Source: Hordeum vulgare subsp. vulgare
Lineage: Eukaryota; Streptophyta; Magnoliopsida; Poales; Poaceae
NCBI RefSeq assembly: GCF_904849725.1
Contig: NC_058518.1
Location: 419,995,081 to 420,059,080, forward strand
Length of the DNA stretch: 64,000 bases
Direction: 5' to 3'
Within the stretch, counting starts at the first letter, position 1. Every line of letters begins with the position of its first letter. A program made the translations under genes and the position numbers. The notes beneath the pieces were generated by a model, which saw only the letters and a program-made list of their open reading frames with translations, was not told the DNA's origin and ran no database searches. Of this stretch, positions 9,386 to 22,637 are shown in pieces.

Positions 9386-12300
9386 ATGGATACTAATCAT
9401 TTGAGGGGCTTGTTCGGGGTATCTCCACCTCGAACGGAAGCACAAAGAGTTGCTCCTCAACCTGCTGCACCTACTGAAAATATTTGCTTTGAATTTCCTT
9501 CGGGTATGCTTGAGAAACTGCTGGCTAATCCTTCTATAGGAGATGGAACATCACATCCAGACTTGCATCTAAACTATGTAGATGAAGTTTGTGGTTTATT
9601 TAAGCTTGCAGGTTTTCCCGAGGATGAGGTCAAGAAGAAGGTCTTTCCTTTATCTTTGAAGGATAAGGCGTTGACATGGTATAGGCTATGTGATGATACT
9701 AGATCATGGGACTACAATCGGTTGAAATTGGAATTTCATCAAAAGTTTTATCCTATGCATTTAGTACATCGTGATCAGAATTATATTTACAATTTTTGGC
9801 CTCGTGATAGAGAAAGCATTGCTCAAGCTTGGGGAGGCTTAAATCAATGCTATATTCATGCCCCAATCATGAGCTCTCAAGAGAAATTATCATTCAGAAC
9901 TTCTATGCTCGGCTTTCTCATGATGATCGCATCATGCTTGACACTTCTTGTACTAGTTCTTTTATGAAGAGAGATATTGACTTCAGATGGAATTTATTGG
10001 AGAGAATTAAACGCAACTCTGAAGATTGGGAGCTTGAAGAAGGTAAGGAGTCGGGTATGAATTTCACTTTTGATTGCGTTAAATCCTTTGTTGAGACAAA
10101 TACTTTTTGTGACTTTAGCGCTAAGTATGGACTTGACTCTGAGATAGTAGCTTCATTGTGTGAATCCTTTGCTGCCCATATTGATCTCCCCAAAGAGAAG
10201 TGGTTTAAATATCATCCTCCTTTAGAATTCAATGTAGTTAAACCCACTCCAGTTGAATAGAAAGTCATTGCCTATAATGATCCTGTGGTTCCGAGTGCTT
10301 ACATTGAAAAACCACCTTTCCCTGTTAGGATAAAGGATCATTCTAAAGCTTCAATTGTGATACATAGAGGCTACATTAGAACACCTACACCCCCTGAGCA
10401 AATTAGAGTTGAACCTAGCATTGCTATTATCAAAGATCTTCTGTCCGACGATGTTGAGGGACATAATATTTACTTCTGTGAAGATGTTGCTAGAATTGCT
10501 AAACCTCACGCTAGAGACAAACATAGGCCTGTTGTTGGCACGCCTGTTGTTTCTGTTAAGATAGGAGATCATTGCTATCATGGTTTATGTGATGTGAGTG
10601 CTAGTGTTAGTGCAATACCTTAATCCTTATATGATGAAATCAAAGACGAGATTGCACCTGTTGAGATAGAGCCTATTGATGTCACTATTCAGCTTGCCAA
10701 TAGAGATATTATCTGCCCTGTGGGAATTGTTAGGGATGTTGAAGTCTTGTGTGGTAAAACGAAGTATCCTGCTGATTTCCTTGTTCTTGCTACTACACAA
10801 GATAGGTTTTGTCCCATCATATTTGGCAGACCTTTTCTCAATACTGTCAATGCTCATATTGATTGTGAGAAGCAAACTGTCACTGTTGGTTTTGAAGGTG
10901 TGTCACATGGGTTCAATTTCTCCAAGTTTGGTAGACAACCTCATGAAAAGGAGTTGCCTAGTAAGGATGAAACTATTGCCTTAGCTTCTATTGTCGTGCC
11001 TCCTACTGATCTCTTAGAGCAATACTTTCTTGAGCATGAAAATGATATGCATATGGATGAAAGGGATGAAATAGATAGAGTTGTCTTAGAACAATATCAT
11101 ATCCTTAAGAATAATCTGCCTGTTGAACTGCTTGGGGATCCACCCCCACCAAAGGGTGATCCTGTGTTCGAGCTTAAACACTTGCCTGATACTCTTAAGT
11201 ATGCTTATCTTGATGAAAAAGAGATATATCCTGTTATTATTAGTGCTAGCCTCTGAGAGCATGAAGAAAATAAGTTGCTAAAAACTCTGAGGAAGCACCG
11301 TGCTGCTGTTGGATATACTCTTGATGATCTTATGGGCATTAGTCCCATTCTATGCCAGCACAAGATTAAAACCGATCATGATTTCAAACCAGTTGTTGAT
11401 CATCAAAGGAGATTGAATCCTAAGATGAAAGAAGTAGTAAGAAAAGAAATACTAAAGCTCCTGGAAGCGGGTATTATCTATCCTGTTGCTCATAGCGATT
11501 GGGTGAGTCTGGTGCATTGCGTCCCTAAGAAGGGAGGCATTACCGTTGTCCCTAATGATAAGGATGAATTGATCCCACACAGGATTATTACTGGCTATAG
11601 GATGGTGATCGAATTTAGGAAACTGAATAAAGCCACTAGGAAAGATCATTACCCTCTGCCTTTTATCGACCAAATGCTAGAAAGGTTGTCTAAACACACA
11701 CACTTCTGCTTTCTAGACGGTTATTCTGGTTTCTCCCAAATACCAGTTGCACAATCTGATCAGGAGAAAACCACTTTCACCTGCCCTTTTGGTACCTTTG
11801 CCTATAGACGTATGCCTTTTGGCTTATGTAATGCACGTGCCACCTTTCAAATATGTATGATGGCTATATTCTCTGACTTTTGTGAAAATATTCTCGAGGT
11901 TTTCATGGATGACTTCTCTGTTTGCGGGTCTTCCTTTGATGATTGCCTCAGCAACCTTGATCGAGTCTTACAGAGATGTAAATACACCAATCTTGTCTTG
12001 AATTGGGAGAAGTGACACTTTATGGTTAATGAAGGCATCGTCTTAGGACATAAAATTTCTGAAAGAGGTATTGAAGTCGATAAGGCTAAGGTTGATGCAA
12101 TCGAGAAAATGCCATACCCCACAGATATCAAAGGTATAAGAAGTTTCCTTGGTCATGTTGGTTTCTATAGAAGGTTCATTAAAGACTTCTCTAAGATTTC
12201 TAGGCCTCTTACCAATCTCTTGCAAAAGGATATTCCTTTTGTTTTTAACGATGATTGTGAGGAAGCCTTGATAACTGCACCTATTGTTCAACCACCTGAT

Positions 12301-14079
12301 TGGAACCTACCTTTTGAGATCATGTGTGATGCTAGTGATTATGTTGTTGGTGTTGTTCTAGGGCAAAGAGTTGATAATAAGTTGAATGTTATTCACTACG
12401 CTAGTAAAACTCTAGACAGTGCCCAAAGAAACTATGCTACTACGGAGAAGGAATTTTTAGCAGTTGTGTTTGCATGTGAAAAGTTCAGGTCTTACATAGT
12501 TGATTCCAAAGTCACTATTCACACTGATCATGCTGCTATTAAGTACCTCATGGAGAAGAAGGACGTTATACCTAGACTTATCAGATGGGTTCTCTTGCGA
12601 CAAGAATTTGATTTGCACGTTGTTGACAGGAAGGGTGCTGATAACCTAGTAGCAGATAACTTGTCTAGGTTAGAGAACGTTCTTGATGACCCACAACCTA
12701 TTGATGATAGCTTTCCCGATGAGAAACTGAATGTCATCAATGATTCACGTAGTGCATCGTGGTATGCTGATTATGCAAACTATATCGTTGCCAAATATAT
12801 ACCACCTAGTTTCACGTACCAGCAAAAGAAGAAATTCTTCTTTGACTTGAGACACTACTTTTGGGATGATCCTCACCTTTATAAGGAAGGAGTAGATGGT
12901 GTTATTAGATGTTGTGTACCTGAACATGAACAGGGACAGATCCTACAGAAGTGTCACTCCGAGGCCTACGGACAACACCATGCGGGAGATAGAACTGCAC
13001 ACAGGGTATTGCAATCAGGTTTCTATTGGCCCACTCTCTTCAAGGATGCCCGTAAGTTTGTCTTGTCTTGTGACGAATGTCAGAGAATAGGTAATATTAG
13101 CAAACGTCGGGAAATGCGTATGAACTATTCACTTGTCATTGAACCATTTGATGTCTGGGGCTTTGATTATATGGGACCTTTTCCAAAATCCAACGGGTAT
13201 ACTCATATCTTAGTTGCTATTGATTACGTTACTAAGTGGGTAGAAGCTATCGCCACTAGTGGAGCTGATCACAACACATCTATCAGGATGCTGAAAGAAG
13301 TTATCTTCCCTAGATTTGGAGTCCCTAGATATCTAATGACCGATGGTGGTTCACACTTCATTCATGGTGCTTTCTGTAAAATGCTTGCTAAGTACGATGT
13401 CAACCATAGAATTGCATCTCCCTATCACCCTCAGTCCAGTGGTCAAGTAGAGCTAAGCAACAGAGAGATTAAACTAATTCTGCAAAAGACTGTCAACAGG
13501 TCTAGAAAGAATTGGTCTAAGAAGCTCGATGATGCACTGTGGGCTTATAGAACTGCCTATAAGAATCCCATGGGCATGTCTCCGTACAAAATGGTGTACG
13601 GTAAAGCATATCATTTACCTCTTGAGCTAGAGCATAAAGCTTATTGGGCAATCAAAGAGCTCAACTTTGATTTCAAACTTGCCGGTGAGAAGAGGTTATT
13701 TGATATTAGCTCGCTTGATGAGTGGAGAACTCAGGCATATGAAAATGCCAAGCTGTTCAAAGAGAAGGTTAAGAGGTGGCATGATAAGAGGATACAAAAG
13801 CGTGAGTTCAATGTAGGTGATTATGTCTTGCTATATAACTCTCGTTTAAGATTCTTTGCAGGCAAGCTTCTCTCTAAACGGGAAGGTCCCTATGTTGTTG
13901 AGGAAGTATATCGTTTCGGTGTTATCAAGATCAACAACACGGAAGGTAATTGTCCGAGAGTTGTAAATGGGCAGAGAATCAAGCATTATATCTCAGGTAC
14001 TCCCATAAATGTTGAAAGCAATATCATCAATACCGTAACTCCAGAAGAATACCTAAGGGATATTTATCAGCCTGTTTGA
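9386..14079 (+). pseudogene. gag-pol: Athila-type Gypsy gag-pol polyprotein, one frameshift and four stops
   Basis: Starts at the ATG at 9386 (MDTNHLRGLFG). Gag carries the plant retrotransposon gag block (VFPLSLKDKALTWYRL near 9640). A lost base in the GGGG run at 9831-9834 shifts the frame; from there one frame runs to 14079, with stops at 10258, 10621, 11254 and 12013. Domains: protease near 10591, where the active site reads D-V-S instead of D-x-G; reverse transcriptase with FMDD at 11902-11913; RNase H ([20 protein letters not shown]); integrase with an HHCC finger (HHAGDRT ... CDECQ) and a DDE core: [32 protein letters not shown] and INT catalytic residues look intact. It would have supplied the replication enzymes, possibly also for pol-less relatives such as B, C and F. 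Confidence 0.9.
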
Positions 14080-14428
14080 GACCCCGAAAACGAAGAGGTG
14101 TGTGATTCGGTAAGAAAACAGAGTCCAAAACTTTTCCAGTAGGAAATTTTCTCTGTTTTGGAATATTTGAAAAAATACAAAAATTGGAAGTAGTCCGGAA
14201 AGTGCGCGAGGAGGCGACAAGCCTGCACGGTGCGGGCCCACCCCTTGGCCGCGCTGTGAGGGCTTGTGGCCACCTCGTGCGCCTCCCGGACTCCGTTTTC
14301 GTGCAGGGTACTCCTTCTGGTCTGAAAAAATTCATTATATATACCCTCGTTTGGTCTGACCCCTGCATCACGCAGATTTCTTCTGTTTTTCGTTTCGAGC
14401 CTGTTTTCTGCCGCAGATTTAGAGCAAG
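14080..14428 (+). promoter_or_regulatory. Internal LTR-like cassette (hairpin, TATA-like, splice acceptor) before the 3' ORF
   Basis: A long GC stem-loop, GTCCGG...CGACAAGCC paired with GGCTTGTGG...CCGGAC, covers 14192-14292. It resembles the loop just upstream of the TATA box in the LTR (8031-8090). A TATA-like ATTATATATACCC follows at 14334-14346, and a 3' splice-site-like CTGCCGCAG ends at 14416, 12 bases before the ATG at 14429. I infer either an internal promoter or a spliced subgenomic RNA for the 3' ORF. Confidence 0.5.
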
Positions 14429-14836
14429 ATGTCGTCTCAGGAATCTGTGGGGGAGAACAATCTCCCTCGAGCCTATGGAGAAGTAAATGCTGATCTGAAA
14501 ATAATGGAGGCTAAGGAGAGGCTACCTAAAGAAACCAAGGGCAAAACTAAGGAGAGGAATCAGGCGTGGGATGAAGTGCAATCTGTGCTCAACAAGGAAG
14601 AAGTTGAGGAAGTGGATTTCCTCCAACCCTACCTCCACCTACTGTCTCCATCCTTGATTGAACTCTTGAGGTTTTGTGAAACAACTCGTGCTCACAATAC
14701 TTGTCTCACTCATGAAGTTGTTTTGCTGGAAAAACATATCGCAGATCTCCAAGGTATAAATCAAAGATTAATGGCCCTCTTGGAGTCAAAGATTGCAACA
14801 ACTCTACTACCATCACCACCAAAGGAAGGCAACTAA
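14429..14836 (+). CDS. Small 3' ORF (135 aa), coiled-coil-like, function unknown
   Basis: Intact frame starting MSSQESVGENN, in the position where Athila elements carry an envelope-like gene. It is charged and helical, with heptad-like leucines in the second half (VVLLEKHIADLQGINQRLMA), and ends PPKEGN. I see no signal peptide or membrane segment, so it is not a typical envelope protein. The related ORF in element H (50360-50563, starts MSSQDSEGE, ends PLKEDN) keeps both termini while the middle differs. The conserved start, the upstream splice-acceptor-like site and the intact frame, next to a broken gag-pol, suggest a real product. It matches no family I can name. Confidence 0.6.
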   Translation: MSSQESVGENNLPRAYGEVNADLKIMEAKERLPKETKGKTKERNQAWDEVQSVLNKEEVEEVDFLQPYLHLLSPSLIELLRFCETTRAHNTCLTHEVVLLEKHIADLQGINQRLMALLESKIATTLLPSPPKEGN

Positions 14837-14869
14837 ACATGGGTATGGGCAATCCCCTTGGCTTGTGCC

Positions 14870-14883
14870 AAGCTTGGGGGAGT
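14870..14883 (+). other. Second (internal) polypurine tract of element A
   Basis: AAGCTTGGGGGAGT is the same sequence as the 3' polypurine tract at 15899-15911, about 1 kb upstream of it and 33 bases after the 3' ORF stop. Equivalent copies are at 50311 (H) and 26282 (C). Confidence 0.7.
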
Positions 14884-15898
14884 TGCCCCGGTATCGTATC
14901 ACCATCACATCTTTTGCCTTTGCCTTTGTTTTAGTTTTCCTTTTTAGTTTTTTCTTTCTCTTGTAGATTAAAAGTCTTAGTGTTTTAGTCTTAAGTTTTG
15001 CCTTGTGTCACCCCCAATGTATTCGAGCTCGTGATCCATATAATAAAGAGTGTCTTAGTTGAAGGGCTTTGCCTCTTGCCATGATCAAAAGAGTGAGAAT
15101 AGAACAAAAGCATGAAAGATCATGTAATGATCTTATGGGAAGTGATGGCTTCACATATAAAAAGAATGAGGATTGAAACTTGTTGAGGGTAGGCAAACGT
15201 AGACCTTGGTCATGGTTGCAATTAATAGGAAGTGATAAATAAGGAGAGGTTCACATATAAATATATCATCTCTGACACCATCTATGATTGTGAACACTCA
15301 CTAAACTATTACATGCCTATAAGTTGATGTTGGACAAGGAAGACAACATAATGAATAGTGTTTGCTTGGCTCCGAACAATGTTATATGATTAGAGATCCC
15401 TTAGCATGTGACGATTTCTTCCACCTCATATTAGCCAAAACCTCCCGCGCCAAGTAGAGATACTACTTGTGCATCCATAAACCATCAACCCAGTTTTGCC
15501 ATGAGTGTCCACCAAACCTACCTATGGATTGAATAAGATCCCTCAAGTAAGTTGTCATCGGTGCAAGCAATAAAAATTGCTCTCTAATATGTATGATCTA
15601 TTAGTGTGTGGAAAATAAGCTTTGTACGAACATGTGATGAGGAAGACATAAAAGCGACAGACTACATAATAAAGTTCTTTATCACAGGGGGCAATATAAA
15701 GTGACGTTCCTCCGTATTAAGAGGACACGCATCCAAACCTCAAAAGCGCATGACAACCTCTGCTTCCCTCTGCGAAGGGCCTATCTTATACCTTTACTTT
15801 TTGCCCTTGAAAGAGTCATGGTGATCTTCACCAATTCCTTATCTCGCCTTTATCTTGGCTAATGTCATATGCTTGGGAAAGATCTATATTCATATGTC
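14884..15898 (+). other. Element A 3' non-coding region
   Basis: No ORF. It holds an 18-base motif, CTTCCCTCTGCGAAGGGC (15763-15780), that is also present in the 3' regions of H and C, where the surrounding sequence differs. The minus-strand frame near 15008-15196 is not supported as a gene. Confidence 0.6.
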
Positions 15899-15911
15899 AG
15901 CTTGGGGGAGT
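15899..15911 (+). other. Element A 3' polypurine tract
   Basis: AGCTTGGGGGAGT directly abuts the TGATACG start of LTR2. It primes plus-strand DNA synthesis in retrotransposon replication. Confidence 0.9.
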
Positions 15912-17444
15912 TGATACGTCCATTTTGCATCATGTTTTCATGCTGATATTTATCGCTTCTTCGGCTGTTATTTCACTTCACGGTACAATTCTTATGCCTT
16001 TTCTCTCTTATTTTGCAAGGTTTACATGAAGAGGGAGAATACCAGCAACTGGAATTCTGGCCTGAAAGTGGAGCAAAGTTGAGATACCTATTCTAGGAAA
16101 CTCCAAACGCTGTAAAAATCAACGAGGATTTTTTTCTGGATTTATAAAAAATACTGGGCCGAAGAAGCGCCAGAGGGGCGCCAGGGGTTGGCCACAAGCC
16201 TGCATGGTGCGGCCACCCTCCCCCCCCCCCAGGCCGCGCCATGAGGGCTTGTGGGCAACCTGCTGGCCCACTTGGCCCCCTCTTCTGCTATACGAAGTGT
16301 TTCGTCCAGGAAAAAAATCTGGGAGGAGCTTTTCGTGGTTTCGCCGCCGCCACGAGGCGGAACTTGAGCAGAATAAATCTAGAGCTCCGGCAGGACGATC
16401 CTGCCGGGGAAACTTCCCTCCCGGAGGGGGAAATCGTCGCCATCGTCATCACCAACACTCCTCTCATCGAAGGGGACTCGTCACCATCAACATCTTCATG
16501 AGCACCATCTTATCTCCAAACCCTAGTTCATCTCTTGTAACCAATCTCCATCTCGCGACTCCGATTGGTACTTGTAAGGTTGCTAGTAGTGTTGATTACT
16601 CTTTGTAGTTGATGCTAGTTGGATTACTTGGTGGAAGAGTTTATGGTCAGATCCTTGATGCTACTCATTACCTCTCTGGTCATGAATATGATTATGCTTT
16701 GTGATTAGTTACTTTTGTTCACGAGGACATGGGATAAGTCATGCTAATAGTAGTCATGTGAATTTGGTATTCGTTCGGTAATTTGATGTGTTGTATGTTG
16801 TTTTTCCTCTAGTGGTGTTATGTGAACGTCGACTACTAAACACTTCACCACTACTTCGGCCTAGAGGAAGGCATTGGGAAGTAGTAAGTAGATGTTAGGT
16901 TGCTAGAGTGACAGAAGCTTAAACCCTAGTTTATGTGTTGCTTCGTAAGGGGCTTATTTGGATCCACTAGTTTAATGCTATGGTTAGACTTTGTCTTAAT
17001 TCTTCTTTCGTAGTTGCAGATGCTTGTGAGAGGGTTTAATCATAAGTGGGATTCTTGTCCAAGTAAGGGCAGTACCCAAGCGCCGGTCCACCCATATATC
17101 AAACTATCAAAGTAACGAACGTGAATCATATGAACATGATGAAAACTAGCATGAGCGAAATTCCCGTGTGTCCTCGGGAGCGTTTTTCCTCCTATAAGAC
17201 TTTGTCCAGGCTTGTCCCTTGCTACAAAAGGGATTGGGCCACTTTGCTGCACTGTTGCTACTTTTGTTACTTGTTGCTTGCTACGAATCATCTCACCACA
17301 CAATCACTTGTTACCGACAATTTCACTGCGTGCAGATTTTACCTTGCTGAAAACCACATGTCAGATCCTTCTGCTCCTCGTTGGGTTCGACACTCTTACT
17401 TATCGAAAGGACTAAGATTGATCCCCTATACTTGTGGGTCATCA
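15912..17444 (+). repeat. Element A LTR2
   Basis: Starts TGATACGTCCATTTTGC and ends GGGTCATCA, 1533 bp, and aligns along its whole length with LTR1. The GC stem-loop is at 16192-16254. It is followed by an internal region rather than flanking DNA. Confidence 0.9.
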
Positions 17445-17455
17445 AGACTCTTTTC

Positions 17456-17473
17456 TGGCGCCGTTGCCGGGGA
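17456..17473 (+). other. Second primer-binding site of array A (perfect tRNA-Asp match)
   Basis: TGGCGCCGTTGCCGGGGA matches all 18 bases, better than the site after LTR1. Confidence 0.9.
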
Positions 17474-17550
17474 GTGAAGCGCCTTTGGTAAGTGGAACTT
17501 GGTAAGGAAACATTCATATAGTGTGCTGAAATTTGTTGTCACTTGTCACT

Positions 17551-17716
17551 ATGGATACTAATCCTTTGAGGGGCTTGTTCGGGGTATCTTCACCTCGAAC
17601 GGAAGCACAAAGAGTTGCTCCTCAGCCTCCTGCACCTACTGAAAATATTTGCTTTGAATTTCCTTTGGGTATGCTTGAGAAACTGTTGGCTAATCCTTTT
17701 ACAGGAGATGGAACAT
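17551..17716 (+). pseudogene. Second gag of array A, first part, cut by element B
   Basis: Begins MDTNPLRGLFGVSSP at the ATG at 17551, closely matching gag at 9386. It is interrupted at 17716, where element B inserted, and resumes at 36028 (HPDLHLIFADEVCG) after one AACAT copy of the duplication. The reading continues across the removed insert. Confidence 0.85.
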
Positions 17717-19372
17717 TGCTACTGCAACAAAAGACCTTCCAACGGCGCCAGAAACAAGCGTGCTGACGGGAGACTATTCTTGTCTTGATACTCCTCAGCA
17801 ACGGCACCAGGAATCCTTCTGCTACGGCTACGACTTTAGGTACTTCCTTGGCAAATATGCAAAGGATTCCCCCGTGGCCTTGGAGCCTTGCGTTGGTGTT
17901 CCCTCGAAGCGTAAAGGGTGATGTAGCACAGCGGCGGTAAGTATTTCCCTCAGTTTTGAGAACCAAGGTATAGATCCAGTGAAGGAATATCACAAGTACC
18001 TGCACAAACACAAAGATCTTGCACCCAACGCTATGAAGGGGTTGTCAATCCCTTATAGATTGTTTGCCAAGTGAGAACTGAAAGCAACAAGGTAACAAAG
18101 CAAAGTAAAAGGGAAAGTGGAAATGGTAAGTGTGAATAGACCCGGGGGCTGTAGTGTTCACTAGTGGCTTCTCTCATGAAAGCAAGTAGACGGTGGGTGA
18201 ACGAATTACTGTCGAGCAATTGATAGAACCGCGCAAAGTCATGACGTTGTCTAAGGCAATGATTATATCTATAGGCATCACGTCCAAAACAAGTAGACCG
18301 ATACTTTCTGCATCTACTACTATTACTCCACACGTCGACCGCTATCCAGCATGCATCTAGTGTATTAAGTTCATGAGAACAGAGTAATGCCTTAAGCAAG
18401 ATGACATGATGTAGATGGACAATCTCATATCTACGATAAAAGCCCATCTTGTTACCCTTGATGGCAACAACATGATGCGTGCCTTGCTGCCCCTTTTGTC
18501 ACTGGGAAAGGTCACCACACGGTATGAACCCAAAACCAAGCACTTCTCCCATTGCAAGAATCATAGATCTAGTTGGCCAAACAAAACCCAAGACTCAGAG
18601 AGACTTACAAGGATATCAAATCATGCATATAAGAAATCAGCAAAGACTCAAATATATATCATAGATAATCTGATCACAAATCCACAATTCATCGGATCTC
18701 GACAAACACACCGCCAAAGAGGATTACATCGGATAGATCTCCATGAAGATCATGGAGAACTTTGTATTGAAGAGCCAAGAGAGAGAAGAAGCCATCTAGC
18801 TACTAACTACGGACCTGTAGGTCTGAAGTGAACTACTCACAAGTCATTGGAGGGGCGATGATGTTGATGAAGAAGCCCTCCAACTCCAAAGTCCCCTCCG
18901 GCAGGGCACCGGGAAGGGTCTCCACATGAGATCTTGCGGAAACGGAAGCTTGCGGCGGCGGAAAAGTGTTTTCGTGGATGCCCTGATTTTTTCTGGATTT
19001 TTAGGGAATTTATAGGCCAAAGACCTAGGGCAGGGGAGGGCCAGGGGGGCCACAAGCTTGGTTGCCGCGGCCTCCCCCCTGGCCGTGGCAACATGGCTTG
19101 TGGGCCCCCTGTGGGACCACTTTCTTGGCCCTCAAGCCTCCCTATCTTCTTCCGATCTGGAAAAATTTATTTCGGGGATTTTATTCCATTTGGACTCCGT
19201 TCCAAAATCATATCTGAAAAGAGTCAAAAACACAGAAAAACAGGAAATGGCACTTGGCACTGGATTAATAAGTTAGTCCCAAAAAAGATATAAAAGGTAA
19301 ACAAAACATCCAAAGTTGACAAGATAACAGCGTGAAACCATGAAAAATTATAGTTACTTTTGAGATGTATCA
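17717..19372 (-). repeat. Element B 3' LTR (left)
   Basis: On the minus strand it starts TGATACATCTC and ends GCAGTAGCA, 1656 bp. The GC stem-loop (19047-19108) lies just upstream of a TATA box, CCTATAAATTCCC on the minus strand (19004-19016). The U5 end carries two primer-site-like copies, at 17735-17750 and 17792-17809. Confidence 0.9.
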
Positions 19373-19387
19373 AGCATCCCCAAGCTT
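19373..19387 (-). other. Element B 3' polypurine tract
   Basis: On the minus strand AAGCTTGGGGATGCT abuts the LTR start TGATACATC. Confidence 0.85.
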
Positions 19388-22062
19388 AACTCCTGCTCGT
19401 CCTCGAGTAGGGAAGTGATAAAGAATGAATTTTTGATGGTTTCATGCTACCTAGCATAGATGTCCTTTGTAACTCCTCTTATGTGACGTGAATGTTCAGA
19501 TCCATTAGATTCAAAATAATAGTTTGCTATTGACGTGGAAACAATAATAATTCAAGAAAACTAGCAAGGTAATCATGAACTTTCAAAATAACAAGGCCAA
19601 AATAAAGTTATACCTACAAAATCATATAGTCTGACTATGCTCTATCATCATTGCACAACGAGTTTAAATCATGCACAACCCCGGTATTGGCCAAGTAATT
19701 GTTTTCACACCTTTACTTTCTCAAACTTTTTCAACTCTCACGCAATACATGAGCGTGAGCCATGGTTTTAGCACTATAAGTGGTGTGAAGTGTGGTGGAG
19801 GATGCAAGACAAACAAGGAGAAGATGGTCACATTAACTAGGCATATCGATGAGCTGTGGAGATGCTCATCAATAGATATCAATGTGAATGAGTAGGGATT
19901 GCCATACAAATGATGCACTAGAGCTAAGAGTATGTGAAAGCTCTTAAAGAAAACTAGTGGGTGTGCATCCAACTTGCTTGCTCACGAAGACCTAAGGCAA
20001 ATTTGAGGAAGCCTATCATTGGAATATACAAGCCAAGTTATATAATGACAATTTCCCACTAGCTATGTGGTGGTGACAAAACGAGAGACTCTCAATCATG
20101 AAGATCATGGTGCTTAATATGCACAAGTGTGGAAAGGTGGTAGCATTGTCCCTTCGCTCTTTTTCTCTCAATTTTTTTTGAATGGGCTCTTTGGCCTCTT
20201 TTTTTGATTATTATTATTTTTTTGGTGGGCATCTTTGGCCTCTTTTATTTCCTCACATGGGACAATGCTGCATCGATGATGATCATCACACTTACAACTC
20301 AAAACTTAGAGCAATGATGACTCTATATGGAATGCCTTCGGTAGTGTACCGTGACAATGATCTATCATGGCATAGACGTCAATGGAAACATCATGCTAGC
20401 CATCTTATGATCATGCAATGGCAATGTAGACGTGGTGGCACATGTCATGGTGGTAGTTGCATGGCAATATATCTTGGATTGACTTTGAAAATACCATAAT
20501 AGGTAGGTATGGTGGCTGTTTTGAGGGAGGCTAATGGTGGGTTTAGTGCACCGGCGAAAGTTGCACGGCACTAAGAAGATAGTGATGGTGGAAGGTGAAA
20601 GTGCATATAAACCATGGACTCAACATTAGTCATGAAGAACTCATATACTTGTTGCAAAAGTTTTATTAGTAATCGAAACAAAGCATTCAACGCATACTCC
20701 TAGGGGAAGCGTTGGTAGGTATAAACCATCGCACGATCCCGACCGCCACACAAAGGATGACAATCAATAGACTAATCATGCTCAGACTTCATCACATAGC
20801 GGTTCACCATACGTGCATGCTACGGGAATCACTAACTTCAACACAAGTATTTCTAGATCCACAACACCTTACTAATATAACTTCAATATTACCATAACCA
20901 CAACTCAAAACTAGTTGAGATGAATCAAACTTCTCTAACTATTCAATGCACATGAGGGTGGAAGTTTTCGTATCCCTTTGGATAACTACACCTTTTGAGA
21001 CTACTTTCAAAGCATAGATCAACTACCAAGCCACGCACCGCCGTGCTCTAAAATATATAAGTGAAGCACATAGAGCAAAATCAACTAGCTCAAAAGATAT
21101 AAGTGAAGCACATGTGAGCTGAATTGTCTACCAAAGGATATAAGTGAAGCTCGACAAAATCATGATGAGTGCATGTCTTTCTCTCTAGGTGTGCAACAAG
21201 GATGATTTTGACACAACAAAAATAAAAGACTCCTACGATACAAGACGCTCCAAGCAAAACACATAACATGTGGTGAATAAAAATATAGCCCCAAGTAACG
21301 TTACTGATGCATTGAAGACGAAAGAGGGGATGCCTTCCCGGGGCATCCCCAAGCTTAGGCTTTTACGGCATCCTTGAATCATATTGGGGTGCCTTGGGCA
21401 TCCCCAAGCTTGAGCTCTTGCCACTCTTTATCTTTTTGTCCATAAGAACTTCACCCAAAACTTGAAAACTTCACAACACGAGACTTAAACAGAAACTCGT
21501 GATAATATTAGCATAAGAAAGCAAACCACCACTTCCTTAGGTACTGTAGAAAACTTAAATTATACTTATGTTGATGTTGGGTTACTGTATTTTCAATCTT
21601 CCATGGCTAATACCCCCCGATACTATCCATATTTTCATCAAAATAAGCAACTAACACAACAAAAACAGAATCTGTTAGCAGCACACCAGTCTGTAGCAAT
21701 CTGTATACTTCGTATACTTCAGGTACTTCAAAAATTCTGAAAAATTACGACAGTCTGAAGAATTTGCGTAGCAATCAGCAGCAATAAGAATCAACTCAAA
21801 ATCTCTTACAGAAAAACAATGAAAATTCTTTTCGTGAACAGAAAGTTTCTGTCTTTTCCAGCATGACCAAACGATCATCCCCAAGACTAATCATAACGGT
21901 TTTGCTTAGCACAAACGCAAAAAGAAACACAAAAAACACAATCATAACAGAATTATGAAAGTGTGGAAAACACAAAACAGAAATAAAAAGGATAGATTCA
22001 TTGGGTTGCCTCCCAACAAGCGCTATTGTTTAACGCCCTTAGCTAGGCAAAAGGTGATGGAA
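19388..22062 (-). other. Element B 3' non-coding region, shared with F
   Basis: About 2.7 kb without a convincing gene, aligned in reverse with F 41262-43913. It contains three copies of a GCTTCACTTATATCTTTT-type repeat (minus strand, 21050-21150) and two polypurine-like GCTTGGGGATGC sites (21343-21357 and 21398-21411). A few short frames are shared with F but look like by-products of common descent. Confidence 0.6.
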
Positions 22063-22632
22063 TCACGTATAGTCATCTTTGGTGCTCAAACCATAGGTAG
22101 CCCTCATCATAGATTCATAAGGCAATCTTATTTTCTTTCTAGGAAAGTGCTCCATGCCCTTCTTTAAGGGAAGTTGAAATCTAATATTCCCTTCCTTCAT
22201 ATCGATGATAGCACCAATAGTCCTTAGGAAAGGTCTACCAAGAATAATGGGACATGAAGGACTGCAATCTATGTCAAGTACAATGAAATCCACGGGTACA
22301 TAGTTCTTATTTGCAATAATAAGAACATCATCGATCCTCCCCATGGGCTTCTTGATGGTAGAATCCGCAAGATGCAAATTAAGAGAACACTCTTCAATCT
22401 CATGAAAACCAAGAATATCACATAAAGACTTTGGAATCGCGGAAACACTAGCACCCAAATCACACAAAGCATTGCACTCATAGTTTTTGATCTTGATTTT
22501 GATAGTAGGTTCCCACTCATCATGAAGTTTTCTAGGTATAGAGACTTCTAGTTCGAGCTTCTCTTCAAGAGATTTCATCATAGCATCTACGATATGCGCG
22601 GTAAAGGCTTTGCTTTGGCTATAAGCATGTGG
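22063..22632 (-). pseudogene. Element B gag-protease, C-terminal (protease) part
   Basis: Reads from NSPHAYSQSKAFTAHIVD to GLSTKDDYT and stop. It has the plant retropepsin layout: NALCDLGASVSAIP with the catalytic Asp in D-L-G, then VDFIVLDID and PIILGRPFLRT. No stop or frameshift lies in this part. It is the continuation of 32613-34114 after removing element C. No pol follows; the frame ends with its own stop about 2.7 kb before the LTR. Confidence 0.85.
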
Positions 22633-22637
22633 AGAGT

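Noticed and set aside
12043..12931. Minus-strand frames opposite the A gag-pol gene
   Set aside because: Shadows of the real plus-strand Athila polyprotein.
18415..18831. 138-aa plus-strand frame repeated at 35066-35482, and related frames at 37890 and 44459
   Set aside because: Antisense reading of the B/F LTR; repeated only because the LTR is repeated.
20182..20571. Frames on both strands, partly repeated in F (42752-43123)
   Set aside because: Shared non-coding 3' region of B and F; no domain, and both strands are equally open.
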